A stretch of DNA of 58,819 bases. Source: Lachnospiraceae bacterium. Lineage in GTDB: Bacteria; Bacillota; Clostridia; Lachnospirales; Lachnospiraceae. Location: positions 1-58,819 of the forward strand of contig JAEDFR010000006.1 of the NCBI GenBank assembly GCA_016297945.1, written 5' to 3'. Below are positions 41,567 to 51,299 of the stretch, one piece after another. Position numbers and translations under genes: made by a program. The notes under the pieces are model-generated. The model ran no database searches, was not told the origin of the DNA, and worked only from the letters and a program-made list of their open reading frames with translations. Position 1 is the stretch's first letter, and every line of letters begins with the position of its first letter.

Positions 41567-43687
41567 CTACACATTCATCGTCAGAATAATCAGCCGGTAC
41601 GTCATCCACAGACTAACGGCCAGCATAACACCAAAAATCACTCTCTCATATATCGCAGGCAGGGCTGACAATCTTTTTCTTTGTTTTACAATGAAACCTT
41701 CATTTCCGGTTTCTTCGCTTTTCCGAATCCCCCAGCCTAAGAAACAACTTAAAAACGACAAAAATAAAGGAATCACATATCTTCCCTGAACACCTTGAAT
41801 TCCGGAACTTCCCACGGGTGTATAGGAAATGTACATGGATGAAAAAACAATAGCAACAACACCGAAATTCATAATATGAGTCAAGGTTCCGACTGCCTTT
41901 CCGACAGAAGTTTTAACATTTGCAAAAAGAGCGGCAAATGCTCCCAATCCTATCATAAGCCAGTTTATCAGATAATTTGCAGTACCCAGATATGCATAAG
42001 AAACAAAAGGCTCTTTCCAAATCGTATATTTTGCCAGCATATGCGCCATAGAACCGAGTAATGTGCCGGCATATTTATCCGGGTTTTCCAAAATATATTG
42101 TATCTGTCCCATCGTACTGGTTCCAAGATTTCTCTTATCGCCTGAATATGCACTATTTGCTACTAATGCATAATCCCCTCCCGAAACCGGCGTCGGAAAG
42201 AATATATTGTAAATCATCAACCCATTTAATCCAATTAGTGCTGTCTTAAATATCACTTCCGACCATTTATTATGAAATTTCTTTGCCGGAAGGAATAGAA
42301 GCATCAGTGACATAACAATATAAACCGGCTTTGACAGACATCCTACCAAAAACGAGAATAGCATCAAAAAGGCATTAGCAGGCTTTATTTTTTCATCTGC
42401 TGTCAGCATTTCATTGATAATCAGTACATAGCCAAGCAACAGACACCCATTTACCAATGGATCATAGGATAATGAAGATGCCAGAAAAATATTATTGGGC
42501 AACAAACCGATTGCCGCAACCAACATCTGAAAGCCTTTTGCTTTTTTCACAGCCCAAAAAACAACAAAAATATAACACAACAGATTTCCCAGTCTAGCAA
42601 GTTCCATCATATTCGCAAATCCGGTATGAAACACTCTTCCGAGATAAAATCCGGCTGCCATGGGATAATATACTCGCGTTTCCGTACGCGGTAAGCTCGA
42701 CTGATGCCCAATGTCAGGTGCTATATAAGAAGAATCATTCATTTTATCTTCGTATGCTTCAACCAATTCCCTTTCCTCGGGATTATTGAAATAGGGCAAC
42801 GTATTTCCAACCATTTGCATAGCAGCTTCCGTCGTCTCAATAGTTGTCCCAAAAGACAGCTTATAGGCACTTTTTGCATGAACATATTCATCATAACTGA
42901 CCATATTGCTGCCAAGACCTTCTATAATCAATCCACCCAGCATAAGCGCAAAAATTGCAAAAAACCATTCCGGTCTTTTTCGCATAAAGGACCATATATC
43001 CCGTCCTGCCAAAAACATGAGATAAACCGAAAACAATAATACCGCAAAAAAAGCAGCTCTAAAAAAGCTAAATCTCATCTGGGCTGAAATTTCAATCCGT
43101 ATATCATCCTGTGAAAGATTTTCTCCTGATGATAATACGATTTTTAAACAATCCGCATGACATCCCACATACATAATACCGGCATCAATCTTCGGGTCAA
43201 TGCTGCAATACATATTATCTTTTACAAGCTGGCTGTTTTGATAAGCCTCTGCGAGATATCCGCCATGAAAATCCAGATTTGCTTCCAATTTCAGTTTTTT
43301 AATATAGTAATCCCGACCCAAATCCAACGTAATAATTGTCTGCTTGATTTTTCGGAATAGTGCTCCGTCATCACCAACTACAATATTTTCTTCATATACA
43401 GGTTCATATTCTTCACCTCTGTACTCGGCGATCATCCTTTCATTCTCCTGAAGAACCTTTATTTCATTGGTTTCTTCTTCTGTAAGCGGAGTTAAGCTGT
43501 CAACCACTTCGGTTTCCATTGTGTAACCGGTAGCAGCATGCGTCTGATCTTCATTTTCTGCAACGTTGAAACGTAAAAATGTATAGGGACTGTTTATAAC
43601 ATCTCTGTTAAAAAACACAATTTCCAAAAATGCAGCCAAAACAAGTATCAAAAGAATAGCAATAATATGTCTCTTATTTTTCTTCAT
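41567..43687 (-). CDS. DUF2142 polytopic membrane protein
   Basis: 706 residues. An N-terminal membrane segment (8-25), an outside beta-rich domain (about 30-205), then about 11 membrane segments. NMVSYDEYVHAKSAYKLSFG, SYDPLVNGCLLLGYVL and the signature GVQGRYVIPLFLSF mark the DUF2142 family, which has a GT-C-like layout and occurs in cell-wall and exopolysaccharide loci. Activity is not established. It overlaps the upstream small anchored protein by 14 bp and the two are likely partners. Confidence 0.85.
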   Translation of the reverse strand: MKKNKRHIIAILLILVLAAFLEIVFFNRDVINSPYTFLRFNVAENEDQTHAATGYTMETEVVDSLTPLTEEETNEIKVLQENERMIAEYRGEEYEPVYEENIVVGDDGALFRKIKQTIITLDLGRDYYIKKLKLEANLDFHGGYLAEAYQNSQLVKDNMYCSIDPKIDAGIMYVGCHADCLKIVLSSGENLSQDDIRIEISAQMRFSFFRAAFFAVLLFSVYLMFLAGRDIWSFMRKRPEWFFAIFALMLGGLIIEGLGSNMVSYDEYVHAKSAYKLSFGTTIETTEAAMQMVGNTLPYFNNPEERELVEAYEDKMNDSSYIAPDIGHQSSLPRTETRVYYPMAAGFYLGRVFHTGFANMMELARLGNLLCYIFVVFWAVKKAKGFQMLVAAIGLLPNNIFLASSLSYDPLVNGCLLLGYVLIINEMLTADEKIKPANAFLMLFSFLVGCLSKPVYIVMSLMLLFLPAKKFHNKWSEVIFKTALIGLNGLMIYNIFFPTPVSGGDYALVANSAYSGDKRNLGTSTMGQIQYILENPDKYAGTLLGSMAHMLAKYTIWKEPFVSYAYLGTANYLINWLMIGLGAFAALFANVKTSVGKAVGTLTHIMNFGVVAIVFSSMYISYTPVGSSGIQGVQGRYVIPLFLSFLSCFLGWGIRKSEETGNEGFIVKQRKRLSALPAIYERVIFGVMLAVSLWMTYRLIILTMNV

Positions 43688-44360
43688 CCGACTCTGCTAC
43701 CTCCTTCTTTTTGGAATAGGCAGGAAACGCAACACAGGCAGTCGCCGCCAGAAACACACACAACATGACTCTGCTGTCATAAAGAAATGGATAGGTATTA
43801 TGCGAGTAAATATAATAACATTTCAGGTTGCCTTCTATTTTTTCACCATCTACATAAGTGGCAACATGGGGAATTTCACTATGATTCATAAAAATACCGG
43901 GCGCCGGTTCGGTATTACCATTGGCACGATATGTGAAAGTAATATAGATTTTTCCGGTGCATAATTCATTGCCAAACGGCAGATAGGGATACTGTCCGTC
44001 CAGACAGGCACCCAGGTCATATACCTCCTCATCCAGTAGTGTCATGGATGATTTGTCATAAACCCGATAAACCAGTTCCGTTCCTTCCAATGCCTGTCCA
44101 TTTTTGGAAATCCCGATTTGGAATCCTTTCATAGGTCTGCCATCGGTTTCCATGATATAACCAATCTCATTTTCCGCTCCGGTAAAAAACTGTACAAACT
44201 CCATATCTCCTTCTTCTTCCGTGACATTGACCTTGTACGTGTCCAGAACTTCATTCGGAAATAAATAACTGCCAATAAACCCTGCTAAACATAGCAGGGT
44301 ACCTATTGGCAGAAAAATATATGCATATTTTGAAAAAAATTGTTTGAATTTATTTAGCAT
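43674..44360 (-). CDS. Bitopic membrane protein with extracytoplasmic beta domain (unknown)
   Basis: 228 residues. Membrane segments at about 13-33 and 195-212 flank a beta-rich domain (YRVYDKSSMTLLDEEVYDLG, ICTG-type turns). A similar beta-rich domain is present at the N-terminus of the DUF2142 protein encoded next, suggesting they assemble. ATG 44360 follows GAGAGGAAGG; an upstream ATG at 44381 lacks a site. First gene of the glycan operon, just downstream of leuA. I do not recognise a named family. Confidence 0.7.
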   Translation of the reverse strand: MLNKFKQFFSKYAYIFLPIGTLLCLAGFIGSYLFPNEVLDTYKVNVTEEEGDMEFVQFFTGAENEIGYIMETDGRPMKGFQIGISKNGQALEGTELVYRVYDKSSMTLLDEEVYDLGACLDGQYPYLPFGNELCTGKIYITFTYRANGNTEPAPGIFMNHSEIPHVATYVDGEKIEGNLKCYYIYSHNTYPFLYDSRVMLCVFLAATACVAFPAYSKKKEVAESDEEK

Positions 44361-44409
44361 AAGCCTTCCTCTCAAATGCACATTGAATTAGCTTTTGCTA
44401 ACTGCAAAT

Positions 44410-46089
44410 TTATTTTTCACCGAGCCCGAGACGATTGATTGCCGAGAAAATGGCACGCACACTGGCTCTTGTAATATTGCTGGAAACACCAACACCGTAT
44501 GTTACTTTTCCGCTTTCGGAATCCAACATGTGGATATATGCAGCAGCCTGGGAATTGGAACCGCTTTGTAATGCATGCTCCTCATAATCCAATACTTTGA
44601 TACGGATATCCAATTCTTCCTGAAGACCGCGCTGAACCGCATCAATCGGACCGTTACCGACAGCTTCAAATACCTTCTCCACACCATGATCGGTATAAAC
44701 AACTTTTACATGAGTATCAAATTCACTGTCAACGGTATCACTTAAGTCATCAACTTTTAACTGACGGAAATGAATCGGTTCTTTTTTATTCAGGTATTCT
44801 TCACGGAATTTGTCCATAATCGAATCCGGTGATACCTCACCCTGCTTTTCGGAAATTTTCTGAATGACATCCGCAAATTCACGATGCATTCCTTTGGGCA
44901 GCTTAAAGCCGAAATACGTATCCATAACAAAGGCAACTCCACCCTTTCCGGACTGGGAATTTATTCGAACAATCGGTTCGTATTCCCTTCCGATATCAGC
45001 AGGGTCAATCGGCAGATACGGTACTTCCCAATATTCGTTGTTGCGCTCTTTCATTGCAGCAACGCCTTTGTTGATGGCATCCTGATGAGAACCGGAGAAT
45101 GCAGTAAATACTAACTTGCCGGCATAAGGATGTCTGGGATGAATGGGAAGCTTGGTGCATCTTTCATAAATCTCAATAATGTCATTAATCCGCTCAATGT
45201 TTAATTCAGGATTGATACCCTGTGAAAACATATTGTATCCGATATTCATGATATCAACATTACCGGTTCTTTCTCCGTTTCCAAACAGAGTACCCTCGAT
45301 ACGCTCCGCACCTGCAAGCAGCGCCAGTTCTGCACTGGCAACACCGGTACCGCGATCATTGTGTGGATGTACGGATAATATAATACTTTCTCTGTTTTCA
45401 AAATGTTTATTCATCCATTCAATCTGATCTGCGTAAACATTGGGAGTTGTCATCTCAACCGTCGAAGGCAGATTGATGATAATCGGATTTTCTTTGGTTG
45501 CTCCCCAAGTCTTTTGAACCGCTGTACAAATCTCTAATGCATAATCCAATTCGGTTCCGGTAAAACTTTCCGGAGAGTATTCCAGAATAATCTTCCCTGG
45601 AAAATCTTTGGCACGTTCTTTTACCATATTGGTTCCGTCAATAGCAATCTGGGTAATCTCATCTTTATCCTTGTTGAATACAACATCGCGCTGTAAGGTC
45701 GATGTCGAATTGTAAATATGAACGATTGCCTGTTTACATCCTTCAATCGCTTCAAATGTCCGATCAATCAGTTCTTTTCTGCACTGGGTCAAAACCTGAA
45801 CACATACATCATCCGGAATCATCTTGCGTTCAATCAGCTGACGCAGAAAATCAAATTCAATCTGGCTTGCTGCCGGAAAACCTATCTCGATTTCTTTAAA
45901 TCCCAATTTGATTAAGAACTGGAAAAATTCTATTTTTTCCTCTACAATCATAGGATCAATCAGTGCCTGATTGCCATCTCTTAAATCCACACTGCACCAG
46001 ATAGGCGCTTTTTCAATTTCCTTGTTTGGCCATTCTCTTTCTGGATAATATACCACCGGATTTCTACGATATCTCTTATAGTTTAACAT
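44410..46089 (-). CDS. leuA: 2-isopropylmalate synthase, long form
   Basis: Condenses acetyl-CoA with 2-ketoisovalerate in leucine synthesis. 559 residues: IWCSVDLRDGNQALIDPM (catalytic Arg-Asp), EIEIGFPAAS, SVHPHNDRGTGVASAE (metal-binding HxH), GNGERTGNVDIMNIG, and a C-terminal LeuA dimer/regulatory domain (about 425-559) with the leucine-binding fold. Length and the YRRNPVVYYPEREWP start match the actinobacterial/yeast-like class rather than the 510-residue class. GGGAGGAG precedes the ATG. The leader to the HPr gene is about 140 bp and I see no T-box. Confidence 0.96.
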   Translation of the reverse strand: MLNYKRYRRNPVVYYPEREWPNKEIEKAPIWCSVDLRDGNQALIDPMIVEEKIEFFQFLIKLGFKEIEIGFPAASQIEFDFLRQLIERKMIPDDVCVQVLTQCRKELIDRTFEAIEGCKQAIVHIYNSTSTLQRDVVFNKDKDEITQIAIDGTNMVKERAKDFPGKIILEYSPESFTGTELDYALEICTAVQKTWGATKENPIIINLPSTVEMTTPNVYADQIEWMNKHFENRESIILSVHPHNDRGTGVASAELALLAGAERIEGTLFGNGERTGNVDIMNIGYNMFSQGINPELNIERINDIIEIYERCTKLPIHPRHPYAGKLVFTAFSGSHQDAINKGVAAMKERNNEYWEVPYLPIDPADIGREYEPIVRINSQSGKGGVAFVMDTYFGFKLPKGMHREFADVIQKISEKQGEVSPDSIMDKFREEYLNKKEPIHFRQLKVDDLSDTVDSEFDTHVKVVYTDHGVEKVFEAVGNGPIDAVQRGLQEELDIRIKVLDYEEHALQSGSNSQAAAYIHMLDSESGKVTYGVGVSSNITRASVRAIFSAINRLGLGEK

Positions 46090-46163
46090 TTCTGTACTCC
46101 TCCCGTACTATATACTATTGTAAAATAATTTTATGCATAAATATAATAATTCTGGCAAAAAAC

Positions 46164-46188
46164 CATACTTTTCATGCATGCATGAAAA
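46164..46188. repeat. REP-like hairpin element, copy 3
   Basis: A 20-bp perfect palindrome, TTTTCATGCATGCATGAAAA (46169-46188), preceded by CATAC as in the other two copies but lacking the right GTATG arm. It lies upstream of leuA. Confidence 0.55.
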
Positions 46189-46194
46189 AAGAAA

Positions 46195-46219
46195 ACGGCT
46201 CATCACAAAGATGAGCCGT
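46195..46219 (-). terminator. Terminator of the HPr gene
   Basis: ACGGCTCAT (46195-46203) pairs with ATGAGCCGT (46211-46219). On the minus strand it is followed by TTTTCTTTTTTC. It separates the HPr gene from leuA. Confidence 0.88.
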
Positions 46220-46232
46220 CATATGCCAATTG

Positions 46233-46496
46233 TTATTCACCTAATCCATTTTCGATTGCTGTGACCAGTGCTTTTAAAGCTTCCTCTTCATCTTCGCCTT
46301 CACAAACAAATTCTACTTCATCTCCGCATTTTACACATGCGCCAAGGACACTCAATACACTTTTGGCATTTGCCGTGCTATCTCTGAATGAGAATGTTAT
46401 TAACGATTTAAACTGCATGGCTTCCTTGCATAGGATGCCGGCCGGTCTTAGATGCAATCCCGTAGGATTTTTAATTACTACCTTTTGACTAACCAT
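46233..46496 (-). CDS. ptsH: Phosphocarrier protein HPr
   Basis: 87 residues. KNPTGLHLRPAGIL contains the phosphorylatable His15 (Leu replaces the usual Ala in GLHARPA). NAKSVLSVLGACVKCGDEVEF contains the Ser46 that HPr kinase modifies in Firmicutes. Transfers phosphate from enzyme I to sugar-specific enzyme II proteins. GGAGGGTT precedes the ATG. Monocistronic: its own promoter at 46529-46557 and its own terminator. EI is not adjacent. The central SVLSVLGA differs from the common SIMGVMS, so a specialised HPr-like carrier cannot be excluded. Confidence 0.9.
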   Translation of the reverse strand: MVSQKVVIKNPTGLHLRPAGILCKEAMQFKSLITFSFRDSTANAKSVLSVLGACVKCGDEVEFVCEGEDEEEALKALVTAIENGLGE

Positions 46497-46528
46497 ATTT
46501 TAACCCTCCAATTGTCATACCCAAGAAT

Positions 46529-46557
46529 ACTATAACACTTTTTGATTTTTTCTACAA
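46529..46557 (-). promoter_or_regulatory. Promoter of the HPr gene
   Basis: Minus strand: TTGTAG (46557-46552), a 17-bp spacer, TATAGT (46534-46529), about 33 bp before the ATG. Confidence 0.7.
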
Positions 46558-46633
46558 GCCTAATAAAAACGGAATCTCACTCTCAGACAGCTCATCAAAA
46601 AATGCAAAACAGCAGTTATACCGCCACACTCGA

Positions 46634-47983
46634 TTATGCCATGACTTTTTCAATCAGTGCTGCAAGTACCCCGGCTTCTTTTTCAATCTGTTCCTGATTT
46701 TTTCCTTCGATCATAACCCTGACTAAAGGCTCGGTTCCGGAAGGTCTGATCAACACCCTTCCTTCATCTTTAAACTTCTCCGACAATTCTTTGATCGCGC
46801 CCTCTACTTCAGGATAATCCATATAATTGTATTTTTTACTATTAGCCACTTTAGCGTTTACCAGTGCCTGCGGCAACACTTCCATAATACCTGCCAGTTC
46901 TGACAATGGCTTTTTCGTATCCACCAGTACTTTTAACAAAAATAGTGCACTAAGCAGTCCGTCTCCCGTCGTATTCTCATCCAACAATATGATGTGTCCG
47001 GATTGCTCTCCTCCAAGATTAGCATGAATCTCTTTCATGCGTTCCAGTACATAACGGTCTCCAACCTTGGTCTGTTCCACATGAATCCCCTGTTTTTCTC
47101 CCATCAGGAAAAAGCCCAGGTTGCTCATTACGGTTGCAACAATCGTATCACCTTTTAGTTTACCCTGCTCCTTCATGTGATTACCGATGATTGCCATAAT
47201 TTGGTCTCCGTCAACTTTCGTACCGTTTTCATCAACCGCAAGCATTCTGTCCGCATCACCATCAAAAGCCAGACCCAGATCCGCTTTGTGCTCCACTACA
47301 GCCTTCTGTAGTGATTCCATATGTGTGGAACCACAGTTATCATTAATATTGGTCCCATCCGGCTCATTATGAATAGCAATAACATCTGCGCCAAGCTCCG
47401 TGATTGCTTTCACAGATGTCTCAAATGATGCCCCCTGTGCACAATCCAGTACAATCTTTAATCCGGTAAGATTAACGTCTGCCGCTTCTTTGGCATGTCT
47501 GATATAATCTTCTTTTGCTTCCATGGCATATGTAATATTGCCAACTCCTGTGCCGGTAGGAAATTTTATGCCCTGCATATCATTTTTTATGAGTGCTTCA
47601 ATTTCATCCTCCAATGCATCCGGAAGTTTAAAACCATCCGCATCAAAAAATTTAATTCCATTGAATTCCACCGGATTATGAGACGCTGAAATCACAACCC
47701 CCGCATCCATATGATAAGCCTGCGTCAGATATGCAACCGCCGGTGTCGGCACCACTCCGACATAACAAACATCGGCTCCAACCGAACATGCACCTGCCAT
47801 CAGTGCATTTGCCAGCATTCCACCGGAGATTCTAGTATCACACCCTACCATAATGGTCGGCTTTTTTTGTTTTCCTTTTGTAAGCACCGCTGCCCCCGCC
47901 TGTCCGAGTTTCATGGCAAGTGTTACAGTCAATTCATCATTTGCTATTCCTCTGACACCATCTGTTCCGAATAATCTGGCCAT
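46634..47983 (-). CDS. glmM: Phosphoglucosamine mutase
   Basis: Interconverts glucosamine-6-phosphate and glucosamine-1-phosphate for UDP-GlcNAc synthesis. 449 residues: MARLFGTDGVRGIAN, active serine in VVISASHNPVEFNG, metal loop AFDGDADR, LGGEQSGHI sugar loop, and phosphate loop RPSGTEPLVRVM. Last gene of the conserved cdaA-cdaR-glmM block. In Firmicutes GlmM binds CdaA and tunes c-di-AMP. The 143-bp gap before it holds AT-rich repeats of the ATAAAAG type with two TATAAT hexamers, possibly an internal promoter. Confidence 0.98.
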   Translation of the reverse strand: MARLFGTDGVRGIANDELTVTLAMKLGQAGAAVLTKGKQKKPTIMVGCDTRISGGMLANALMAGACSVGADVCYVGVVPTPAVAYLTQAYHMDAGVVISASHNPVEFNGIKFFDADGFKLPDALEDEIEALIKNDMQGIKFPTGTGVGNITYAMEAKEDYIRHAKEAADVNLTGLKIVLDCAQGASFETSVKAITELGADVIAIHNEPDGTNINDNCGSTHMESLQKAVVEHKADLGLAFDGDADRMLAVDENGTKVDGDQIMAIIGNHMKEQGKLKGDTIVATVMSNLGFFLMGEKQGIHVEQTKVGDRYVLERMKEIHANLGGEQSGHIILLDENTTGDGLLSALFLLKVLVDTKKPLSELAGIMEVLPQALVNAKVANSKKYNYMDYPEVEGAIKELSEKFKDEGRVLIRPSGTEPLVRVMIEGKNQEQIEKEAGVLAALIEKVMA

Positions 47984-48126
47984 TTGTTTATCCTCAATTC
48001 ATATCTTTATTCTATTATACTCTTTTATCTTCTGTACTCTTTTATATATAATCCTTTTATATTATAACACTTTTATCATTTTAACGCTTCAGTATCATTT
48101 AGTTGTCTGCTTTGCATGAATGCTTC

Positions 48127-49404
48127 TTATTCCAGATCTCTTATCCGGCACTCAATCACATTGTTTTCTTTCGTGGTAGAAATGCCACTCGGAAGCTCGA
48201 ATTGTATCGAAAGCTCATATGTTCCTTCTTTTAAGTGCGTCAGTCCTTTATTCTCGAGATAGTCTTCTATGGATACAACACCTTTAATGGAATCTCTCTT
48301 TAAAGCCGTCAAATCAGCTGACAATCCTTTGACGCTCACAACATAATCTCCACCCATGAGAGTAATGCTTTGCTTTTCGGAATCATATCCTGTAACAGAA
48401 ATATTAGATTTCAAAACCGTGAAATCTTTTGTTTCCATTTTTTCAATCGGAACTGTAACCGTAATTTTTCCATCAAAATCATCATCAACCAGACTGACAT
48501 TGTCCGGAAGGTATTTGGTCACATCCAGAGTTATCGTAAAAGTATCTTTTTTCCCTTCCAGATCAATCGCCGCTGCCGGAATGGCAATCGCTGTAATACC
48601 GGATAAAACATTCGATTTACCCGCAACTGTAATCACATCAATATCAGAGGTAATATCTCCTGCCAGACTGTAATCCGCAGCCGGATTGCCGGAAGTATAA
48701 AAACGGAAACCAAGCATCTTCGTACTCAGAATGTCCACCTTGAAATTGACGGAAGAAATATTTCCGCTAAGCCTGGTGGAATCCAACACGTTTCCTTCAG
48801 CATCATAATACCGGATTGCAGACGTGGTGCTGATACTTGCAGCCATACCTGCAACAGAAGCCTCTACTACGGCTTTATCAATCTTGGACACAATGGATTC
48901 CGGTCCCTGAACCGTTACTACGTTTTGGTCTAAAGCAGTATCCCCAATCACATATCCGTCAACCGGCTCTCCGTTTACCTGGGATATAATTGCAAACTGC
49001 TTTTTCTGCAGATTTTCAATTGCAACTTCCAAGGTATCCGTCTTACCTTTTATACTCTCTATCTTATCATTATATTTGTTGGTTTCCAATTTTATGCGGA
49101 CAGTTCCCTTTTCCATATCCAGATTGGATAAATCTGCGATCGCCCTGATATTATCTCTTCCGAGCAAATCATTGATAGAACGCTTGGCAGATATCGTAAC
49201 CGTAATATTGTCCGTATCATTCAAAACTTCATAGGTTTTATTCTGTTTGGATATGGCATCTGCATTCACAATTTCAACCGGAATACCGGAATAAGTACTG
49301 TCAATAATCGGATCACTGACATTGACCACAATAATCCAGATCAAAATTGCGATTACAACGGCAAGGATACGCATGCCAAGATTATTTGTCAGCTTGTTTT
49401 TCAT
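48127..49404 (-). CDS. cdaR: YbbR-domain regulator of diadenylate cyclase
   Basis: 425 residues. One N-terminal membrane segment (MRILAVVIAILIWIIVVNV, about 10-28) followed by four extracytoplasmic YbbR repeats of about 80 residues (for example VNGEPVDGYVIGDTALDQN, and ending GTYELSIQFELPSG). CdaR binds and modulates CdaA. The start overlaps the end of cdaA by 23 bp, the usual arrangement. No enzymatic motif. Confidence 0.93.
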   Translation of the reverse strand: MKNKLTNNLGMRILAVVIAILIWIIVVNVSDPIIDSTYSGIPVEIVNADAISKQNKTYEVLNDTDNITVTISAKRSINDLLGRDNIRAIADLSNLDMEKGTVRIKLETNKYNDKIESIKGKTDTLEVAIENLQKKQFAIISQVNGEPVDGYVIGDTALDQNVVTVQGPESIVSKIDKAVVEASVAGMAASISTTSAIRYYDAEGNVLDSTRLSGNISSVNFKVDILSTKMLGFRFYTSGNPAADYSLAGDITSDIDVITVAGKSNVLSGITAIAIPAAAIDLEGKKDTFTITLDVTKYLPDNVSLVDDDFDGKITVTVPIEKMETKDFTVLKSNISVTGYDSEKQSITLMGGDYVVSVKGLSADLTALKRDSIKGVVSIEDYLENKGLTHLKEGTYELSIQFELPSGISTTKENNVIECRIRDLE

Positions 49405-50272
49405 CGCGTTTCAACCTGCCTTTCCAGCCCTTACGCTGTTTTTCTTCATCCGTTGTCTTATTTTGCACAGACACAAGCATAGAGCGCAACTTATCAGCAT
49501 TGACATTGCGAATTAACTTTCCCTCATATGCAACCGATACTTTTCCGGTCTCCTCCGAAACAATGATGGTGATGGAATCTGTCATTTCAGATACACCCAC
49601 ACCCGCACGGTGTCTGGTTCCTAAATCTTTGGACAATCTGGTACTGTCGGAAAGAGGCAGATAACAGGTTGCTGAAACAACACGATTCCCACGAACCAAA
49701 ACAGCTCCGTCATGTAACGGCGTATTGTGTTCAAAAATATTAATTAATAGCTGGTTAGTCACAACTGCATCTATTTCTATACCGGTTCTTTCATATTCTG
49801 CCAAAACCTGATTTTGCTCAATTACAATCAAGGCTCCCGTCTTGACTTTACCCATTTCAAAACTTGCTTTGACAATCTCGTTAAGAGTCTTATCAGAAAA
49901 ACGTCCGGTCTCGGATTTCGTCAAATCAAATGGCATCAATCCCGCCAAAAAGCTCTTTTGTCCAAGCTGCTCCAAAGCTCTTCTAAGCTCCGGCTGCAGA
50001 ACAATAACAATAGCTATAATTGCCACAGAAAAGACTTTCTCAGCAATCCATAAAATCGTACTGAGATTCAATATGGCTGCAAATAGCAGAAACACAATAA
50101 TAACTATAATGCCTTTTAACAGATTCCATGCTTTTGTATCCCGAATCCATATTAAAATCTGATACACCAAAAAGGAGATAATAATTATCTCCACAATATC
50201 GGTCCATACAATTCTGGTGGGAAAATGAATGGTAGTCAGATATTTATTTATAAATGCAGAAATCGTTTCCAT
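49382..50272 (-). CDS. cdaA: Diadenylate cyclase CdaA
   Basis: Makes cyclic di-AMP from two ATP. 296 residues: three N-terminal membrane segments (about 22-95), then a DAC (DisA_N) domain with catalytic LHDGAVLVRG and LGTRHRAGVGVSE. A C-terminal basic tail of about 35 residues (QRKGWKGRLKRDEK) is longer than in B. subtilis CdaA. It heads cdaA-cdaR-glmM and is about 50 bp from the preceding membrane-protein gene. Confidence 0.96.
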   Translation of the reverse strand: METISAFINKYLTTIHFPTRIVWTDIVEIIIISFLVYQILIWIRDTKAWNLLKGIIVIIVFLLFAAILNLSTILWIAEKVFSVAIIAIVIVLQPELRRALEQLGQKSFLAGLMPFDLTKSETGRFSDKTLNEIVKASFEMGKVKTGALIVIEQNQVLAEYERTGIEIDAVVTNQLLINIFEHNTPLHDGAVLVRGNRVVSATCYLPLSDSTRLSKDLGTRHRAGVGVSEMTDSITIIVSEETGKVSVAYEGKLIRNVNADKLRSMLVSVQNKTTDEEKQRKGWKGRLKRDEKQADK

Positions 50273-50321
50273 GCGAATCCATTCCCCTTTATTTTATGGC
50301 CACAGCTTAAATTTATTCTCT

Positions 50322-51245
50322 CTAATGTATTTTCTTCACTTTTACTTTCGTCTGGGGTACAGAATTTTTGGGCACCGCCTTGACATAATAATAGTATTCA
50401 TCATCTTCAAACTGTACAAACTCCGTACGCGAGTAATCGACATTGAATACAAAGAACTGTAATCCGACCGCAAGCAAAAGGGATGCAATCATTCCCAAAA
50501 TCAGGGAAAGCAGTGAAATGTGTGTATCAAAAGACAAATCACCAATCAGCAAAATCGCTGCTCCCAAAACACCGCCAACGCACATGCCGATTGTCCAGGA
50601 ATAATCGATGGACAGTATACGGATTACATATACGGTAATAACAATCACCGAAAAAGCAATGAGAACAATGATGATTTCCTGATTACCAAGCAGTCCGTCA
50701 ATAATAAACCGGAATTTTCCGATGGCCTCTTCTGTTTGCAGGTCACTGATAGTCTGCGCATTTTCCTTGATAAAAAGCACCAGATAATATGCTATCGTCC
50801 CACATGCAACGGATACAACAGACAACGGCGTACATAAAAGTCCTACCGCAATCGGAATAATATACGGTATCTTCAACATAAACATCAGCGGAAGCAGTGC
50901 AACCACAATCGTATCCTTTGATGAAAACCGAAAATAAAGGATAAACATCAAAACGAAAACAGCCAATGTAACAATGCCGCATTCCATAGATACCGCATAC
51001 GAATTCAGACAAACAAAAACTGCACCAAACAATACAATAAAATTCATCGGCAAAAAAGAGCACATCAGTGCCACAATCAGCGGGATGATAATATTGCCGG
51101 CAATCCGGTCCATATAACCTATATTGGCATTAATACTTAGCAAAACAACAAGCGCCAATAAGAATTTAAAGAGAGGGGTTAAATATACTTCGCCTTTACT
51201 GTATATATCGCGAAGCTTTTCTCTCATTTCCAGCAAAGCAGACAT
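50322..51245 (-). CDS. Polytopic membrane protein of unknown function
   Basis: 307 residues with about nine hydrophobic segments and a charged, basic C-terminus (NSVPQTKVKVKKIH). LLSINANIGYMDRIAGNIII at the first segment and PLMFMLKIPYIIPIAVGLL in the middle are the most distinctive stretches. I do not recognise a family. It sits between the flagellar/com genes and cdaA and is probably co-transcribed with both. Confidence 0.75.
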   Translation of the reverse strand: MSALLEMREKLRDIYSKGEVYLTPLFKFLLALVVLLSINANIGYMDRIAGNIIIPLIVALMCSFLPMNFIVLFGAVFVCLNSYAVSMECGIVTLAVFVLMFILYFRFSSKDTIVVALLPLMFMLKIPYIIPIAVGLLCTPLSVVSVACGTIAYYLVLFIKENAQTISDLQTEEAIGKFRFIIDGLLGNQEIIIVLIAFSVIVITVYVIRILSIDYSWTIGMCVGGVLGAAILLIGDLSFDTHISLLSLILGMIASLLLAVGLQFFVFNVDYSRTEFVQFEDDEYYYYVKAVPKNSVPQTKVKVKKIH

Positions 51246-51299
51246 ATTGTTTTCCTTTCTTGTTATATTTTATGATATCTTACTCAAAAGTCAGAAATC

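Noticed and set aside
19898..44381. Prophage, integrative element or insertion sequence inside the glycan locus
   Set aside because: No transposase, integrase, att-like direct repeats or tRNA gene was seen; the region is accessory but not bounded by recognisable mobile-element parts.
46090..46232. T-box or leucine attenuator before leuA
   Set aside because: No T-box sequence or specifier stem was visible; the one good hairpin is the HPr terminator and the other is the REP-like palindrome.
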